A stretch of DNA of 43,132 nt from Cellvibrionaceae bacterium (GCA_021151615.1 JAGKXA010000008.1:1-43132), one strand, 5' to 3'; shown: positions 1 through 8,680, counted from the stretch's first letter. Notes: generated from the sequence alone by a model not told the origin. Translations and numbers: made by a program.

Positions 1-233
1 CCATCGGTCACGCCACCCATGGCGTTGTAGGTACGCAATGCTGCCAGATCCAGCCCAGTCCCCGAAAGCCGCTCATCACCAAATTGCAATACCAGGTTAC
101 CGGTAGAAGCGTTAACAAAGGATCTACCGCCGGCTTGACCTAAAAGGCCCTGACCAACTTGACCCGCCGCTCCCAGCGTTGTGTTCGATGCATTGACCAG
201 CCCCAAACCGTTCCCGCTTACTACTGCAACCAT
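1..233 (-). CDS. N-terminus of a large RHS/YD-repeat-like protein (partial)
   Basis: The reading frame opens with ATG at 233 and runs off the left edge without a stop, giving about 77 residues. A purine-rich stretch (AGGAAA) directly precedes the start, with a second candidate ribosome site (GGGGAA) slightly further upstream. The visible protein has no classical signal peptide. It is rich in Gly, Asn, Leu and Ala, with the segments VNASTGNLVLQF and LDLAALRTYN. From memory, such segments open very long RHS/YD-repeat or calcium-binding-type surface or secreted proteins, where the wording 'N-A-x-T-G-N-L-V-L' followed by 'R-T-Y-N-S' recurs. Function cannot be read from this fragment. It lies on the same strand as the modification genes at 1415-6190, but a transposase remnant separates them. 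Confidence 0.5.
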   Translation of the reverse strand, partial: MVAVVSGNGLGLVNASNTTLGAAGQVGQGLLGQAGGRSFVNASTGNLVLQFGDERLSGTGLDLAALRTYNAMGGVTD

Positions 234-524
234 TTTCCTGATTCCCCTATATGAATTTGTCCTGGCACATTGCTCGCCGTATATTTCTTAATACGATTTT
301 GAAAAAAAAAATTAAGGGTTGGGGATAGGGAAATGGAAAATTTAATTAAACGAGCTAGTTTGCACAAAAAAATCTTGACAAAAACGTGGCAAAAAAAGTT
401 GCTGCGCCTTCACTGCTGTTTTGAATTTAAGAGGTAGATAGCGAGATTATTTATCTTGCGATAGTTGGCGCCCTGGTGCTGCGCAGCTCAATCAAAGCGC
501 CAGCAAGCGAGACTCATCATCAGC
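234..524. other. AT-rich intergenic stretch
   Basis: This stretch separates the divergent partial gene on the left from the transposase remnant on the right. It contains homopolymeric A runs and a TTGACA at 375-380 on the plus strand without a convincing -10 element at proper spacing. I see no gene, RNA or repeat in it. It probably holds the promoter of the left-hand minus-strand gene, but I could not single out the elements. Confidence 0.4.
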
Positions 525-1308
525 ATGGCAATAAACCCAATTTGGCACTTTTTGTTCGTGGACAATATTGGGTTGTCAAATAAAGAAAGCCTACGCTGGA
601 TAACAGGTGTAAGTGAATCACAAGCATCAGATCTTGGTGATGCGGAAGTTATTCGTATCGTTGATAGTGGAAGTGATTTTATGAGTTTTTCAGTGAAACA
701 TCAGCTATGGGAGCCCATGTACTCATTCGTGCAGCTATAAACCGTTCAATCAACAAGGAAAGTCGAAGATCCAAGCTGGAGGCCCTTTGTTTGATTCTAT
801 GAAAGCAAAACGGGCTCAAGGGAAAATGACACTTAACGTTCAGGTGGGTGTGCAGGATAAATATCGACCTCCTACCTTATTCATTATTTATGGCCCGATA
901 TCCATGCCATCCACCGAATAAAATCAGGAATAAGGATGGCGATTTGCCTTTGCTGGATTTGTTTGCTGTGATGGCAATAGAAGGTAATCACCCCCCAAAG
1001 GTTATGAAGCCTTATGCTGGGGGTTGCATGCAGACCTGGTGGTATCCTCACTGGATGAAGCGAAAGAAAAAATCAATTGGTATGTGTTGAGAAGGAATAT
1101 TGAACTGTTTCATAGAGTATTAAAGTCTGGATGTGCAATAGAGCAGGTCCAATTGAGGTATGTTGAACGGCTGAAAAAATATAGTACGGTGAAAAGTATT
1201 ATTGCCTGGTGTTTGCTTTGGTTGTCGCGTTACCACAAATACAATCAGCAAGTGAGGTGCCTGAAGGTTCTCACTGAATTTGAGCGGGCGGTGCTAAGGG
1301 GCGATTAG
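525..1308 (+). pseudogene. Tn5/IS4-family transposase remnant
   Basis: Three pieces in different frames read in the order expected of a Tn5-type DDE transposase. The first (about 525-710) has KESLRWITG and then VIRIVDSGSDF, matching the region around the second catalytic Asp, where intact members usually read 'GDREADI'. The second (about 771-910) recalls the beta-strand insertion domain. The third (1024-1308) has INWYVLRRNIELFHRVLKSG followed by QLRYVERLKKYS and IAWCLLWLSR. This is the hallmark C-terminal block carrying the catalytic Glu (normally 'W-x-I-E-x-F-H-x-x-L-K-S-G'). The 5' third is missing and at least two frameshifts separate the pieces, so it cannot make an active enzyme. I see no clear terminal inverted repeats. 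Confidence 0.75.
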
Positions 1309-1369
1309 GTGCTTACTTTTGATACGAAGGAGTGACAGCCTTCTGAGTTGAAGGGAGTGCTAATTGTGT

Positions 1370-1400
1370 AAAGCCGGATTTTTATCCGGCTTTATTTTTA
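1370..1400. terminator. Intrinsic terminator-like hairpin
   Basis: A perfect 10-bp stem (AAAGCCGGAT with ATCCGGCTTT, 1370-1379 and 1384-1393) closes a TTTT loop. A T-rich tail follows on the plus strand. The hairpin lies just beyond the stop of the minus-strand protease gene, so it could also end that transcript, although the U-tract is better on the plus strand. Confidence 0.7.
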
Positions 1401-1414
1401 TTATATGACGTGAC

Positions 1415-2320
1415 TTACACGCGCTTACGGGCAACCAGGATTCCCAGCAAGCCGAGCATCAACAGTGCAAGCGTATTTGATTCGGGAACAGAAGCCGGGC
1501 TTATTTTGTTTTGAATCCAATCGGTAAAGCTGCTGACGCGGGTAGAGCCGTAAGCATCGCCGTAACCCCAGATGCCGTCACCGTTAAAATCGCCGCCGAA
1601 CGAGTGGATGCCGGCCAAATAAACCTGTCCGCCTTCTTCAATAAAAACAGCGCCGCCTGAATCTCCTGGCGCTGCCATTATTTCAAACAGGCTAGCCAGA
1701 TCATCAAATGAATAGTCGAGATAATTAAACAAGTTGTAGGACGGGTCATCGGGGTGGTCAAAGTCGGCCCAGATAATTTGTTGGCCATTGCCTTCATTGG
1801 ACCATAGGTCATCGATAATATTGGTGCCGGCGCGACGTTGGTAATCTATAAATTCAGTGCCCGTGTAACCGTTGCCGCTATATCCGAAACCCACACTGGC
1901 CATTGGGCTCAGTAACTCATTTCCGCCACTATAAAGTTGTGCTGGTGCCACATCAAAATCAGTGTCGAAATGCATCAAGCCAATATCCCAGCCGCCCAGC
2001 AAGTCATCATTAAAGTTTTCATGGGCAACCCAGGAGGTGGCTTCATAGAAACGCCAACTGGTCTCTCCCGGAAGATAAAAAGACATCGTTTTTGAATCTT
2101 TCACGCAGTGCCCAGCGGTTAACACCCAGTTTTTATTAATGACCGTACCGCTACAAGTGTAGGAATCGTCGGCTGTTTCAAAAGCAACTAGTCCCACACC
2201 GCTAAAGGCAGCGTCTTTTGCAAATCCTGTATAGACAGAATCTGGAAGATCATGGCGAATGATGCCGGCCGACGCGGGCAGGCTTAATGCTGTTGCCAAA
2301 AAAAATGCAACGTACTTCAT
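1415..2320 (-). CDS. Secreted trypsin-like serine protease with PEP-CTERM tail
   Basis: A 301-residue protein with a Sec signal peptide (about residues 1-18, ending LPASA). The S1 peptidase triad is visible: His71 in TAGHC, Asp112 in GGWDIGLMHF and Ser221 in APGDSGGAVF. The C-terminus (about 277-301) is a PEP-CTERM-type sorting signal: a VPES motif, a hydrophobic helix (LALLMLGLLGILVA) and a basic end (RKRV). In PEP-CTERM systems an exosortase removes the tail and the protein reaches the envelope or matrix. AAGGAG precedes the ATG at good spacing, which fixes the start. It lies downstream of the methyltransferase gene on the same strand, with about 150 bases between them. Whether it acts with the modification genes is unknown. 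Confidence 0.85.
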   Translation of the reverse strand: MKYVAFFLATALSLPASAGIIRHDLPDSVYTGFAKDAAFSGVGLVAFETADDSYTCSGTVINKNWVLTAGHCVKDSKTMSFYLPGETSWRFYEATSWVAHENFNDDLLGGWDIGLMHFDTDFDVAPAQLYSGGNELLSPMASVGFGYSGNGYTGTEFIDYQRRAGTNIIDDLWSNEGNGQQIIWADFDHPDDPSYNLFNYLDYSFDDLASLFEIMAAPGDSGGAVFIEEGGQVYLAGIHSFGGDFNGDGIWGYGDAYGSTRVSSFTDWIQNKISPASVPESNTLALLMLGLLGILVARKRV

Positions 2321-2468
2321 ACTGGCTCCTTATTATCTTCATAAGCTGGTGGGCGAATATTGATTCTTCCATGTTTCCATTCGAATCAATTGTGGCGCGC
2401 AAATATAGCGAAATTATGCAGCGAGGAACAGAACGATTATGGAATAAGGTATTTTTCTGGTGCAAATG

Positions 2469-3623
2469 TTATTTAGTGCTTATCTTTTTCAAAAATAAAA
2501 AACCCGACATATCGTGTGGTTGGACAAATTTAAAGGAGTCTAGTATTTCTCGGGTTAAATTCCTGCAATCAGATAATTTGTCGGTCCAATAATATAGTTT
2601 TTCATCCGTAAAATTGGTGAAGTGCCCGTAAAATCGATTGGGTGTTTCCTCAATTGGGACGTGGATAATTAAGATGCTGCGAGTGTGGGTCCATAGGTTG
2701 TGAAAAATGTGTTCTGCTTCAGTGTCGGAAAAATGCTCCAGTATGTCATTGGCGATAATGACATCCGCGTCCAATAGTGTGGGTGCCGGTGCACGCAAGT
2801 CCAAATGTTCGATGCGTAAGGGAATTTGAAATGTCCCTATCGACTCCTGCAGTCGATGGAAAATTCCTGCTGGCATTGCATCATTGTAATCGGAACAGCA
2901 AATTTCATTGATATGAAAAGGTAAAATGTTACGACTTGCTAACTGACTCAATAATAATGGGAGATTGCCGGTATTGGTTGCTACATCATGTATTTTTATT
3001 TTTGGCAGATTGCCAATAAGCAATTTGATTGCCTGGATTTCAAGATAGTAAATCCACGAAAAGGCCCCGACATGCCGTGATGCATCGATAGTCTTACCAG
3101 ATGCAAGTTTATTATAATTATTGAAAAACTCCTTAAATGTATTGATCAGCTTTATTTGATTTAACTGGTTTTCATTAAGCGAAAATATCTGTCCAATAAT
3201 TTCATGGTAGGTTTCAAGCATGGCAATGAATACATCAAAGCCGATGCTCATAAGGTTGGCGATACTATTGCTTTTGCCAAAGTTCACCAAATCTTGAATT
3301 GCTGCCGAATCCAGCGATTGATTAAGGGTGTCCGCGCCCAAACTGATTTTGGCGTCCGGCGGGCTATAAAGTAAAATCCATGCTCCCGGTATTTCGACAT
3401 ATAACCCCTGCAAATACTCGGTGTCGATGATAAAGCTGTTGGTGCTGGCTGAGGCTGCAATTTTATCGACGAATTTAACCGGGTTCAATTGGCGGAGTGC
3501 ACATATAAAAACGACTGGGCCAGCCCGTGATGCAAACATCCGCTCAGCCCTGTATTGATCGCCGAATAGCAATCTTTTAAACAGCTCAATTGTGCTCGAG
3601 ACGATGTGTTGTGTTGAATCCAT
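2469..3623 (-). CDS. SAM-dependent methyltransferase, class I
   Basis: A 384-residue protein. The C-terminal half is a Rossmann methyltransferase. A degenerate SAM-binding motif I is seen at 211-220 (IHDVATNTGN), an acidic residue at the end of beta-2 at about 245 (CCSDYND), and the later motif at 291-298 (ANDILEHF), typical of methyltransferases that place a substrate near a D-x-L-E-H motif. The N-terminal 180 residues match nothing I recognise and may be a substrate-binding domain. The gene follows the SelO-like gene on the same strand after about 90 bases and may be cotranscribed with it. Its neighbours suggest a role in modifying a protein, peptide or glycan; the acceptor cannot be read from the sequence. 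Confidence 0.7.
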   Translation of the reverse strand: MDSTQHIVSSTIELFKRLLFGDQYRAERMFASRAGPVVFICALRQLNPVKFVDKIAASASTNSFIIDTEYLQGLYVEIPGAWILLYSPPDAKISLGADTLNQSLDSAAIQDLVNFGKSNSIANLMSIGFDVFIAMLETYHEIIGQIFSLNENQLNQIKLINTFKEFFNNYNKLASGKTIDASRHVGAFSWIYYLEIQAIKLLIGNLPKIKIHDVATNTGNLPLLLSQLASRNILPFHINEICCSDYNDAMPAGIFHRLQESIGTFQIPLRIEHLDLRAPAPTLLDADVIIANDILEHFSDTEAEHIFHNLWTHTRSILIIHVPIEETPNRFYGHFTNFTDEKLYYWTDKLSDCRNLTREILDSFKFVQPHDMSGFLFLKKISTK

Positions 3624-3714
3624 TAATTATCATCCCCGATAACGTTTAAACCTATTTTTGCAGCAGGAATATAACTTGCCTTTAACTGCGCTCAGCGGTG
3701 GGGCTGCGAACTTT

Positions 3715-5718
3715 TTAATTATTTACTGCAAACAGATACTCTGCTTGTTCGGCAGGCGGCGGCAGCCCGGCAAAAGTGGCTTTGTAAGCTTCGTAAAGGT
3801 CCTGGTTGTGTGGAAACAAACTGAGCAGGGGTGTGGTGAGATCTGCTTTAATAAATATGCTGCTTAATTTGTGTAGCCATTCATCGCCGGGCGCGCCAAA
3901 ATTAATTGAATAGTTTTTGGTTTCATTGTTAAGTGTGAGCGGGAATGATTGCGCATCCACCAGCAGCCACAAATTTTTAGTACCGGTGATCTGGCAAATT
4001 GCATCTGCAATATTTCCCGGAATTTCCAGGTGATATTGGCCAGCTGTTAAATTCCAGGATAAGCAGACATTTTCTGCATTTATAGCAATTGTCAGCTGGG
4101 GACCTATTGGCGTGGTGTAGAGTAATTTTGAAAGCGCCCAATATTCCGAGCACAACTTATTGGTATTGTTATACAAGGCCTCGGGCGAATAACTGTCCGC
4201 AATTATTTTATCGGTTACCTGCAGTAATTGGCCGCGATACAGCTGTTTGAAACCGAACAACTGGCGGGTCGTATTGAAACCAATAAATTGCACCAGTGAG
4301 GGGTAACTAACATTTTCTGATTGCGCTATTTCGGCTATGGCCGAACTTATCCTGCAGTAGGAATCCCATAGATCGTTAATAATGTGCTCTTTAAGGGGGA
4401 GCTTTGGCGCATTGGGTTGACGCTTTACCCAATAAGAAAAAAATAAGCTCTGTAGTACCGAGCGTAAACTTTTGTTTTTCCATGAGTGGGCCGGCGGTGC
4501 ACAATGCAGGACCCATCCGGAGACATGAGCTATAGGGTTTTCGTCATGCGCTATATGAAGCAGAATCGATCCTAATCGATCATAGTGCGTACTGTTTAGC
4601 AAATGCCGCCCAAACAGAATGGGAAATCCAGCTGATTCAACAAATAATAGTCGTAACTGTTTCAGGTAAATATCTACAAACTGCTGAAACATGTCGTTGG
4701 TCATGCCGGCGACGGCTCTGGAATTCGGTTGAAATTTCCCTACATAAAAGCACAGGTCTGCAATCGTTTTGCGGAAGAGATTAAATTCCTCCCAGAAGGG
4801 AGGTTGCAGGCTGGCTGTAATGAGTTGTTCGTAAGCTGGTACTACGGTTACTGAACCAAAATCGATCCAGCCGCCGTCGATCAAAAAATTAGACAAGGTT
4901 AGCGAGCCGTGCATCAGCCGCCGTACCTTGGCGTAGGACAATTGCAGCGCGGCCCGCGCTGCAATCTGTTCAATAGACTGGATATATTGTTGGGTTTTGT
5001 TGAGGGTGAGATCGACGTCCCCGGTCAACGCCGGAAGCAGGGGGATTGCCTCTTCGACACGTTTGAAATCGTGCAGGTAATTTTCTTTAACATAGGGCGA
5101 GGGTTTAAAATAAAATGCCCGTGCGAAATGGGCTGGCCGAATTCTCGATTCCCGCAAGAGCAAGCCGCCACGCACACTGATCTGTTCGTCCTCGGTGTCA
5201 TTCACACGATTTTTAAATGAGCGCCGCAAAATATGGCTTCCGGTATCTATAACAGCTAATACGCGACTGCTTGGATATGGCAGTGCGTAGCAAGCAGCTT
5301 CGCCGTATATCAACTCTGTTAGCGCATCCTGAAGCGCAAGCCCGCCGTGACCGTACCAATAATTTACCCCTTCGCCCACTACCGGTGTCGGTCCGATTCC
5401 TTTTAGCTGGAATGGTCCAATTAAACCGCAGCGGCCACCGCCGCCGTTAGACAGAATTCCTACGCCACCATAGCGCTCTGCGAGAAACTCCTTTTCTGTT
5501 TCATCGACCAGCGCCTGGTCTTCTTCGGTGGTGGGTACTATGTAGGCAAATTCGTTGAGGAGTGCCTGGTGAAAGGAATTATCGTCAGTAGTAAAATCGT
5601 TAAAATAATTGTACTGGTGAAAAAGCGCCAGATCGGCGTAGACCACGCTGGCTTTCTTAAGTCGCTTGGCTTGAAAGGGAATAAAAGTGCTGGAGGGTAA
5701 AAATTTTTGAATTTCCAT
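3715..5718 (-). CDS. SelO-like protein AMP-transferase/pseudokinase-fold enzyme, copy 1
   Basis: A 667-residue protein. Residues about 80-300 follow the SelO (YdiU) order: a Gly-rich loop (NGGGGRCG, 91-98), the beta-3 Lys in FQLKGIGPTP (K106), the alpha-C Glu in DALTELIYGE (E135), then HGSLTLSN and WIDFGS carrying the metal-binding Asn277 and Asp286. In SelO these correspond, from memory, to K113, E136, N253 and D262 of the Pseudomonas syringae enzyme. The Asn-Asp spacing of nine is identical, while the Lys-Glu loop is six residues longer. SelO proteins transfer AMP to hydroxyl side chains. The C-terminal about 170 residues extend beyond my recollection of SelO length. The gene starts 22 bases after the HlyC-like gene. 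A relation to microcin MchC/MceJ proteins is possible but recalled less securely. A close paralogue lies at 27854-29857. Confidence 0.75.
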   Translation of the reverse strand: MEIQKFLPSSTFIPFQAKRLKKASVVYADLALFHQYNYFNDFTTDDNSFHQALLNEFAYIVPTTEEDQALVDETEKEFLAERYGGVGILSNGGGGRCGLIGPFQLKGIGPTPVVGEGVNYWYGHGGLALQDALTELIYGEAACYALPYPSSRVLAVIDTGSHILRRSFKNRVNDTEDEQISVRGGLLLRESRIRPAHFARAFYFKPSPYVKENYLHDFKRVEEAIPLLPALTGDVDLTLNKTQQYIQSIEQIAARAALQLSYAKVRRLMHGSLTLSNFLIDGGWIDFGSVTVVPAYEQLITASLQPPFWEEFNLFRKTIADLCFYVGKFQPNSRAVAGMTNDMFQQFVDIYLKQLRLLFVESAGFPILFGRHLLNSTHYDRLGSILLHIAHDENPIAHVSGWVLHCAPPAHSWKNKSLRSVLQSLFFSYWVKRQPNAPKLPLKEHIINDLWDSYCRISSAIAEIAQSENVSYPSLVQFIGFNTTRQLFGFKQLYRGQLLQVTDKIIADSYSPEALYNNTNKLCSEYWALSKLLYTTPIGPQLTIAINAENVCLSWNLTAGQYHLEIPGNIADAICQITGTKNLWLLVDAQSFPLTLNNETKNYSINFGAPGDEWLHKLSSIFIKADLTTPLLSLFPHNQDLYEAYKATFAGLPPPAEQAEYLFAVNN

Positions 5719-5740
5719 GAGATGGGGTTACCAATGTATA

Positions 5741-6190
5741 TTATTTTTTTATTGTCCATGTAACCATGCGACGCGTGTTGGTTTTGCTATCCAGGTGCGC
5801 AAAGCTGACAGTTTTAAAGGCGGCAAAGGTGCTGCGCCGCAATTCACCCAGAATGCTAAAAAGATGCTCCGGCCGGGCCACAAAATCCAATATCAATAAT
5901 GGGCCATCTTCATCCCACTCGCTTTCGTGAAGGATGTAATTTGGCTCATGGAATAGTAGATTTTGAATTTCTAGAGAAGGAAATGCCCATATGATATAGC
6001 CGATAGGTATCCCGTCATGATTAAAGAAAAAACGAATTTTCTCGTGATACACCGCAGGGATAACCAGCGCGCTCAGGCGCCCGACACCCCATTCCTGGCG
6101 ACGCGGATTAATAGAGCAAATCTGTAGAGCAAATCCAAACAGCTCAGCATTGCGTTTATTATAGTTACTGGCAACTGGGCTTAATCTCAC
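5741..6190 (-). CDS. HlyC/RTX-type acyltransferase homologue lacking the canonical His
   Basis: A 149-residue protein starting at GTG with GAGGGA upstream. It aligns nearly without gaps to HlyC, the acyl-ACP-dependent lysine acyltransferase that activates RTX toxins. Landmarks are the Trp in RRQEWGV (W34), VIPAVYHEKI, the segment FNHDGIPIGYIIWAFPSLE (57-74) matching HlyC 'RDDYPVAYCSWANLSLE', and LILDFVA with the conserved Asp (D102). The HlyC catalytic His23 aligns with Arg31 and Ser20 with Asn28, so the usual acyl-transfer residues are absent. The microcin enzyme MceI (MchD) is, from memory, also HlyC-like and works with a partner protein. This gene is first in a minus-strand operon with the SelO-like gene. 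Its substrate is unknown. Confidence 0.75.
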   Translation of the reverse strand: MRLSPVASNYNKRNAELFGFALQICSINPRRQEWGVGRLSALVIPAVYHEKIRFFFNHDGIPIGYIIWAFPSLEIQNLLFHEPNYILHESEWDEDGPLLILDFVARPEHLFSILGELRRSTFAAFKTVSFAHLDSKTNTRRMVTWTIKK

Positions 6191-6439
6191 ATTATCCCTC
6201 TCATCTCGGCAATAAAGACAAAAATTTTGCGCATTATTGCTTTCTCACGAGCCAATCACAAGCGAAACAGGTATCTGGAATATCCTGGGATGAGGCTGGC
6301 GATGTATTTGTTAATATTTAATACCTATCACTTGGTTGATTTTGATAGAGGGTTATTTTCCATAATGTTCAGCAGTCCCGCTGAATTTCGGTTAAAGTAC
6401 GCCCACTACTGATTTGCTTAATAAAGAAAGGGATAAACA
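6191..6439. promoter_or_regulatory. Divergent intergenic region between modification and TPR operons
   Basis: These 249 bases separate the HlyC-like gene (-) from the first TPR gene (+) and should hold both promoters. They are AT-rich. An inverted repeat TTCAGC-N6-GCTGAA lies at 6368-6385, a candidate operator. I see no reliable sigma-28 or sigma-54 element. Confidence 0.4.
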
Positions 6440-6991
6440 GTGTTAGACGCAAAAGAATATTTACACTTGGCTATAAATGCGATGGCTCGCGATGAGCATC
6501 ATGCTGCGCTGAATTACATTAAAGAGGTTTTGGTACTGGAGCCACGCAATGCTAATGCTCTATATCTTTTGGGTGCAGAGCATGCAGAGCTTGGTTTGTA
6601 TGACCGGGCAATCGAGGAAATCGAGCAGGCGTTGCGCATCGATCCAAATATTGAGATGGCACGCTTCCAGTTGGGCCTTCTTTATCTTAAAGCCGGCCAG
6701 GTGGACGGATCTATCCAGGCCTTTGCTCATATAGCGGCGTATGCACAAACTGATTCCCTGCGCTCCTACGCCGCAGGTTTGGAGGCGCTATGTAGAGACA
6801 ATATTGCAGTGGCGCGCGAGAAACTGGCACTGGGGCTGTCGGGTGATAACGATAATCCGGCGCTCAAAAAGGATATGCAGGAGCTGTTGAACAAATTGTT
6901 GGATGGTGCGGTGATGGTTAACCAGAAGGAATCGCCAGAAGACTCTGCGCCGGCCTCCGTCTATTTGGGTGCTTACGGGGCTAAAACTTGA
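6440..6991 (+). CDS. TPR-repeat protein
   Basis: A 183-residue protein from a GTG start with AAAGGGAT upstream. At least three tetratricopeptide repeats span about residues 4-105, for example ALNYIKEVLVLEPRNANALY, YDRAIEEIEQALRIDPN and FQLGLLYLKAGQVDGSIQAF. No signal peptide is visible, so it is probably cytoplasmic. TPR proteins are common as type III chaperones and scaffolds. It opens a three-gene operon upstream of the flagellar run, which makes a chaperone or assembly role plausible but unproven. Confidence 0.65.
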   Translation: MLDAKEYLHLAINAMARDEHHAALNYIKEVLVLEPRNANALYLLGAEHAELGLYDRAIEEIEQALRIDPNIEMARFQLGLLYLKAGQVDGSIQAFAHIAAYAQTDSLRSYAAGLEALCRDNIAVAREKLALGLSGDNDNPALKKDMQELLNKLLDGAVMVNQKESPEDSAPASVYLGAYGAKT

Positions 6992-7002
6992 ATTGAATAT
7001 TC

Positions 7003-7392
7003 ATGACTAGAATAGATTCCTCACGCATTGCTGAAATTTTCAGATCACTAGCAAGTGAGTCTGCAGAGCAGGTGCATCACAACCATAATAATGCGCAACA
7101 TAAGCCACTCGCGGCAAATCCAGAAAAGGATTCCAAAAGCCATGATAAAGAGGTTTTGCGTCAACGTTTGCGTCTGCGCTTGCAGAGGTTAAGTCAGGAA
7201 GACATTGATTTTGCGACAGTGGCTCCCGAGGTGACAATTAAGGAGGTGTTAATTTGGGAGTTTGGTGAGCAGGTGATGAGCCATCCCGAATTTAATCTGC
7301 TTGCCACCAAGGTTACCCGCACCATGCAAAGCAATGAAAAAGCTGCATTTCAGTTACAAAAGCTCATTCGCGATATGACAAGTCAGACCTGA
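7003..7392 (+). CDS. Uncharacterised small protein between two TPR genes
   Basis: A 129-residue protein I do not recognise. The first 45 residues are polar with a His/Asn-rich stretch (HHNHNNAQHK, about 25-34) and look disordered. The middle is strongly basic and helical (RQRLRLRLQRL, about 54-64). The C-terminal 60 residues (IKEVLIWEFGEQVMSHPEF to the end) look like a compact helical domain. There is no signal peptide or membrane helix. The gene starts 11 bases after the first TPR gene and ends 1 base before the second, so the three are probably cotranslated. A small, partly disordered protein flanked by TPR proteins could be an exported substrate or a regulator; this is speculation. Confidence 0.55.
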   Translation: MTRIDSSRIAEIFRSLASESAEQVHHNHNNAQHKPLAANPEKDSKSHDKEVLRQRLRLRLQRLSQEDIDFATVAPEVTIKEVLIWEFGEQVMSHPEFNLLATKVTRTMQSNEKAAFQLQKLIRDMTSQT

Positions 7393-7393
7393 T

Positions 7394-8602
7394 ATGGATA
7401 AGAATAAACAACATATGCCTGAATTAACAACAGTTGTAAAAAGCCCTGAAAAATTAGCCCAATTTGAGCGTTTTTCTGGATTTTTGACTTTCGATCCCAA
7501 TAATATTTCTCTGCGATTGTCGGTGATCGAGTTGGGTATCGAATGCCAGATGTGGGATTTGCTTAAGCAAGTAATTTACGATGGGCTAAATCTGGACCCT
7601 GATAATATATCCTTCCGTGGCCATGCGGGGATGCTCGCGCTGAGAGATAAGGAATATGCTCTGGCGTGCAGCCATTTCGAATTTGTCGCTGCATCCGATA
7701 ACGCGCCATCGCCTTCTATTTTATATAACTTTGCATTTTCGCTTTTTTATTTGGCGGAATATGAAAGGGCCTATTCGATTCTGGGGCAGATAGCAGTCTC
7801 ATCCGAAATGCAGAAGATGGTAAATGTATTGTCTGCACGCTGTCTTCACCATATAGGCAAGCCTGAAGAAGCTATTGAATTGATTGAACAATTGGCGGTA
7901 GCGGAAATGGATGCAGAAACGCAGGGTGTATTCGCGTTACTCCTACATGAAGTGCAGCGAACTGCAGAGGCATCTGAAGCGGCAAATCGTGCGCTTTCAC
8001 TGAACCCTCAACAACTTGATGCGCTCCTGGCCAGGGCCTCACTGGAAGCTGAGTCTGATCGATATGACAACGCGCGACGCGACTATGTTGTAGCAACAAC
8101 GGCGCATCCGACATGCGGGCGGGCCTGGTCTGGGCTGGCGCAGCTAGATATGCGCGATATGCAGTTTGACAAGGCCCAGGAAGAATTGGAGTTGGCCGTT
8201 AAGTTGATGCCTGATCATATCGGCACCTGGCATATGCTGGCCTGGATTCACATCCTGCATGGTCGAGCGGAGGAGGCAAAATATGCTTTTGATCGCTCCT
8301 ATGAAGTTGACCGGAATTTTGGCGAAACCCATGGTGGTTTTGCTGTTGTTGCTGCTATGCAACAACAGCGCAAATTATCTGAGCAGCATATGCGCCGCGC
8401 CAGAAAATTAAATCCTGAAGGCTTCTCTGTGCATTATGCTGAATTGCTTTTGCTTAAGGCTGAGGGTAAACACGATGAAGCAAAAGTGCTTTACGAAAGG
8501 GTAATGAGTTCTGCCAAATTGCCATCCGGACTCCTCATGGGCGTTGCTGTCGAACAGCGCCTTGCGGAACTGTCCACCAAACCTGACTCAGTGATTCATT
8601 GA
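7394..8602 (+). CDS. Large TPR-repeat protein
   Basis: A 402-residue cytoplasmic protein made almost wholly of tetratricopeptide-type helix pairs. Clear examples are GKPEEAIELIEQLA, AEASEAANRALSLNPQQLDA, YDNARRDYVVATTAHPTCGR, FDKAQEELELAVKLMPDH and GRAEEAKYAFDRSYEVD. No catalytic domain is visible. Last gene of the three-gene operon, followed directly by a terminator hairpin. Its position just before the export-apparatus genes suggests a scaffold or chaperone for their substrates or for the modification enzymes. Confidence 0.65.
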   Translation: MDKNKQHMPELTTVVKSPEKLAQFERFSGFLTFDPNNISLRLSVIELGIECQMWDLLKQVIYDGLNLDPDNISFRGHAGMLALRDKEYALACSHFEFVAASDNAPSPSILYNFAFSLFYLAEYERAYSILGQIAVSSEMQKMVNVLSARCLHHIGKPEEAIELIEQLAVAEMDAETQGVFALLLHEVQRTAEASEAANRALSLNPQQLDALLARASLEAESDRYDNARRDYVVATTAHPTCGRAWSGLAQLDMRDMQFDKAQEELELAVKLMPDHIGTWHMLAWIHILHGRAEEAKYAFDRSYEVDRNFGETHGGFAVVAAMQQQRKLSEQHMRRARKLNPEGFSVHYAELLLLKAEGKHDEAKVLYERVMSSAKLPSGLLMGVAVEQRLAELSTKPDSVIH

Positions 8603-8616
8603 GTTTCTCTATCCAA

Positions 8617-8650
8617 AATAGGTAGTTGAAAACAACTGCCTATTGCTTTC
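8617..8650 (+). terminator. Terminator of the TPR operon
   Basis: A 12-bp stem (AATAGGTAGTTG with CAACTGCCTATT, one T-G pair) closes an AAAA loop at 8617-8644, followed by a short T-rich tail. It lies 15 bases after the last TPR stop codon and separates that operon from the flagellar run. Confidence 0.7.
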
Positions 8651-8680
8651 TATTTAAAATCAAGCGCTGTGTAAAACATA

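Noticed and set aside
386..404. Sigma-54-like GTGGCA...GTTGCT element
   Set aside because: The GG and GC doublets are separated by 11 bases instead of the 10 that sigma-54 requires, and the run of A makes a chance match likely; only a transposase remnant lies downstream.
848..1090. Independent small gene
   Set aside because: Its surroundings read as fragments of a single decayed Tn5-like transposase in shifted frames.
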